Source: Spirochaetota bacterium (lineage in GTDB: Bacteria > Spirochaetota > Spirochaetia > Treponematales > Breznakiellaceae). Taken from it: a stretch of DNA of 31,580 nt. Location of the stretch: positions 1 through 31,580 of the forward strand of contig JAEXTK010000134.1 of assembly GCA_023406985.1 (NCBI GenBank), read 5' to 3'. Within the stretch, counting starts at the first letter, position 1; each line of letters starts with the position of its first letter. Below, one piece after another: positions 29,893-31,580 of this stretch. Under the pieces are notes generated by a model. That model did no database searches. It was given only the letters and a program-made list of their open reading frames with translations, and was not told the DNA's origin. The position numbers and the translations under genes are program-made.

Positions 29893-31580
29893 ATGATCGA
29901 CCGAGAGCGGATTCGCAATTTCTGTATCATCGCGCACATCGACCACGGCAAATCGACCCTGGCCGATCGCCTCATCCAGAAGGCGAAGATAATCGACGAT
30001 CGGGACTTCAAGAATCAGATCCTCGACAATATGGATATCGAGCGGGAGCGGGGCATCACCATCAAGAGCCAAGCGGTGACGATCCCGTATCGGGCCGCTG
30101 ACGGCATCGATTATCAGCTCAACTTCGTCGATACTCCGGGCCACGTCGACTTCACCTACGAGGTGTCCCGGGCCATCAACTCCTGCGAAGGCGCCCTCCT
30201 CCTCGTCGACGCCACCCAGGGCGTGCAGGCGCAAACCCTGTCCAACATGTACCTCGCCCTGGAGCATAACCTGGAGATCGTGCCGGTCATCAACAAGATC
30301 GACATGGCCGCCGCGGACATAAACGGCGCGAAACACCAGATAGACCACGATCTCGGCCTGGACTCGGACGAGGCCCTCCTCGTCTCCGCCAAGATCGGGA
30401 CGGGCATCGACGACCTCTTCGAGGCCATCGTCAAGCGCATCCCCGCGCCGAAGGGCCTCGCTTCCGACCCGCTCCGCGCCCTCATCTTCGACTGCCATTA
30501 CGATCCCTACCGCGGGGTCGTCGTGCACCTGCGCGTGTTCGACGGCACGCTCCGCAAGGGCATGAAGCTCCGGTTCATGTCCAACGATTCCCAATACGAG
30601 GTGGAGACGGTCGGCATCTTCAAGATAGCCCTCGTGGAGCAGAACGAGCTCTCAGCGGGCGAGGTCGGCTACATCATCGCGGGCATCAAGACGGTGAGCG
30701 ACGTCCGCGTCGGCGACACGATCACCGACGCCGATCGGCCCTGCGCGGAGGCCTTGCCCGGCTTCCGCGAGATCAAGCCGGTCGTGTTCTCCTCGATTTA
30801 TCCCGTGGACACGAACGATTACGACGAGCTCAAGACGAGCCTGGAGAAGCTCAAGCTCAACGACGCCTCCCTCGTCTACGAGAAGGACTCCTCCGTCGCG
30901 CTCGGCTTCGGCTTCCGCTGCGGCTTCCTCGGCCTCCTCCACCTGGAGGTCGTCCAGGAGCGGCTCGAGCGCGAGTTCGACCAATCCATCATCTTCACGG
31001 CCCCGTCCGTCAAATACCGCGTCCTGCTCCGCACGGGCGAGTGGATCTACGTGGACAATCCGATGGAGTACCCCGACGAGGGCAAGATCGAAGACGCCGA
31101 GGAACCGTACATCCGCGCCGCGGTCATCACGCCGACGACCTACCTCGGTTCGATCATGACGCTCTGCCTGGAAAAGCGCGGGGTCCAGACTTCCATGACC
31201 TACCTGGACGAAAAGCGGGTGGAGATCGTCTACGACATGCCGCTCTCGGAAGTCCTCTTCGACTTTTACGATCGGCTCAAGAGCATCAGCCGGGGCTACG
31301 CCTCCTTCGACTACGACGTCACCGGCTATAAGAAGACCGAGCTCGCGAAACTCGATATCCTGCTCAACGGCAAGAGCGTGGATGCCCTCTCGCAACTCGT
31401 GTTCCGCGGCAACGCGTATGAGCGGGCCCGGCAGGTCTGCGAACGCCTCCGCGAGGAGATCACGCGCCAGCAGTTCAAGATCGCCATCCAGGGCGCCATC
31501 GGCAGCCAGGTCATCGCGCGCGAGACGGTCAACCCGGTCCGTAAGGACGTCCTGGCCAAGTGCTACGGCGGCGACATCAC
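29893..31580 (+). CDS. lepA: elongation factor 4 (LepA), 3' end outside window
   Basis: The window contains 562 codons of a protein normally about 600 aa, so only the C-terminal end is missing. EF4 is a ribosome-associated GTPase that back-translocates or remodels stalled or assembling ribosomes. GTPase motifs are IAHIDHGKST near the N terminus, RGITIKSQAV (switch I), DTPGHVDF and NKIDM. LepA-specific stretches are FCIIAHIDHGKSTLADRLI at the start and GFRCGFLGLLHLEVVQERLEREF around residue 335. The start MIDRERIRNF aligns with the family start. Its own promoter places the ATG at the transcript's 5' end. Confidence 0.97.
   Translation, partial: MIDRERIRNFCIIAHIDHGKSTLADRLIQKAKIIDDRDFKNQILDNMDIERERGITIKSQAVTIPYRAADGIDYQLNFVDTPGHVDFTYEVSRAINSCEGALLLVDATQGVQAQTLSNMYLALEHNLEIVPVINKIDMAAADINGAKHQIDHDLGLDSDEALLVSAKIGTGIDDLFEAIVKRIPAPKGLASDPLRALIFDCHYDPYRGVVVHLRVFDGTLRKGMKLRFMSNDSQYEVETVGIFKIALVEQNELSAGEVGYIIAGIKTVSDVRVGDTITDADRPCAEALPGFREIKPVVFSSIYPVDTNDYDELKTSLEKLKLNDASLVYEKDSSVALGFGFRCGFLGLLHLEVVQERLEREFDQSIIFTAPSVKYRVLLRTGEWIYVDNPMEYPDEGKIEDAEEPYIRAAVITPTTYLGSIMTLCLEKRGVQTSMTYLDEKRVEIVYDMPLSEVLFDFYDRLKSISRGYASFDYDVTGYKKTELAKLDILLNGKSVDALSQLVFRGNAYERARQVCERLREEITRQQFKIAIQGAIGSQVIARETVNPVRKDVLAKCYGGDI

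Noticed and set aside
1..31580. Phage, insertion sequence, attachment site, or replication origin
   Set aside because: I saw no transposase or integrase motif, no terminal inverted repeats, no target-site duplications beside the tRNA and no DnaA-box cluster.

Overview
The window is a GC-rich, gene-dense bacterial chromosome segment. The best guess is a member of the Spirochaetota, from a GC-rich branch near Treponema/Spirochaeta. I base this on the nadD-yqeK gene fusion, the spoVG / tRNA-Gln / rplY neighbourhood followed by tilS and ftsH, a first gene resembling an uncharacterised spirochaete family, and a chemotaxis set with a CheX-type phosphatase. This assignment rests on recalled gene order and protein families, not on a search. 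There is no sign of phage, insertion sequence, CRISPR array or integrated element. Base composition and codon use look uniform.

Layout. (1) 142-4397: an operon of an unrecognised ~567-aa protein, the purine nucleosidase/laccase-fold protein PgeF and arginyl-tRNA synthetase. (2) 4476-9236: a ribosome and cell-growth block, rplU, prp, rpmA, obgE, a nadD-yqeK fusion, a LytR-CpsA-Psr protein and rsfS, closed by a strong terminator. (3) 9327-10260, reverse strand: an extremely acidic 110-aa protein and CheX. (4) 10348-12423: ispE (divergent from cheX), spoVG, tRNA-Gln(UUG) and rplY, closed by a terminator. (5) 12492-19355: tilS and ftsH, a secreted protein with 24-residue DxDxDG repeats, and a trypsin-like lipoprotein protease. 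(6) 19410-23897: STAS protein, CheA, CheR, CheB. (7) 23966-29823: CheY, CheW, a soluble hybrid kinase, a lone receiver and a second soluble hybrid kinase. (8) 29893 to the end: lepA, cut by the window edge.

How the parts work together. Blocks 1, 2, 4 and 8 are mostly translation and ribosome-assembly genes with isoprenoid, NAD and envelope functions. Blocks 6 and 7 form one chemosensory and phosphorelay locus: a CheA/CheW kinase core, the CheR/CheB adaptation enzymes, CheY, and two kinases whose N-terminal domain is itself a receiver. No methyl-accepting receptor lies in the window. CheX, the probable CheY-P phosphatase, is encoded about 9 kb away with its own promoter.

Most content is ordinary housekeeping. 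The observations I rate highest are: several good sigma70-type promoters whose -10 box lies only 6-8 nt before the start codon, predicting leaderless mRNAs for the first gene, cheX and lepA (ispE is close to this); the basic-residue-free acidic protein with a selected internal repeat; Prp protease beside an L27 that lacks the extension Prp cleaves; the exact 24-residue DxDxDG repeats; and the receiver-first hybrid kinases attached to the che operon.
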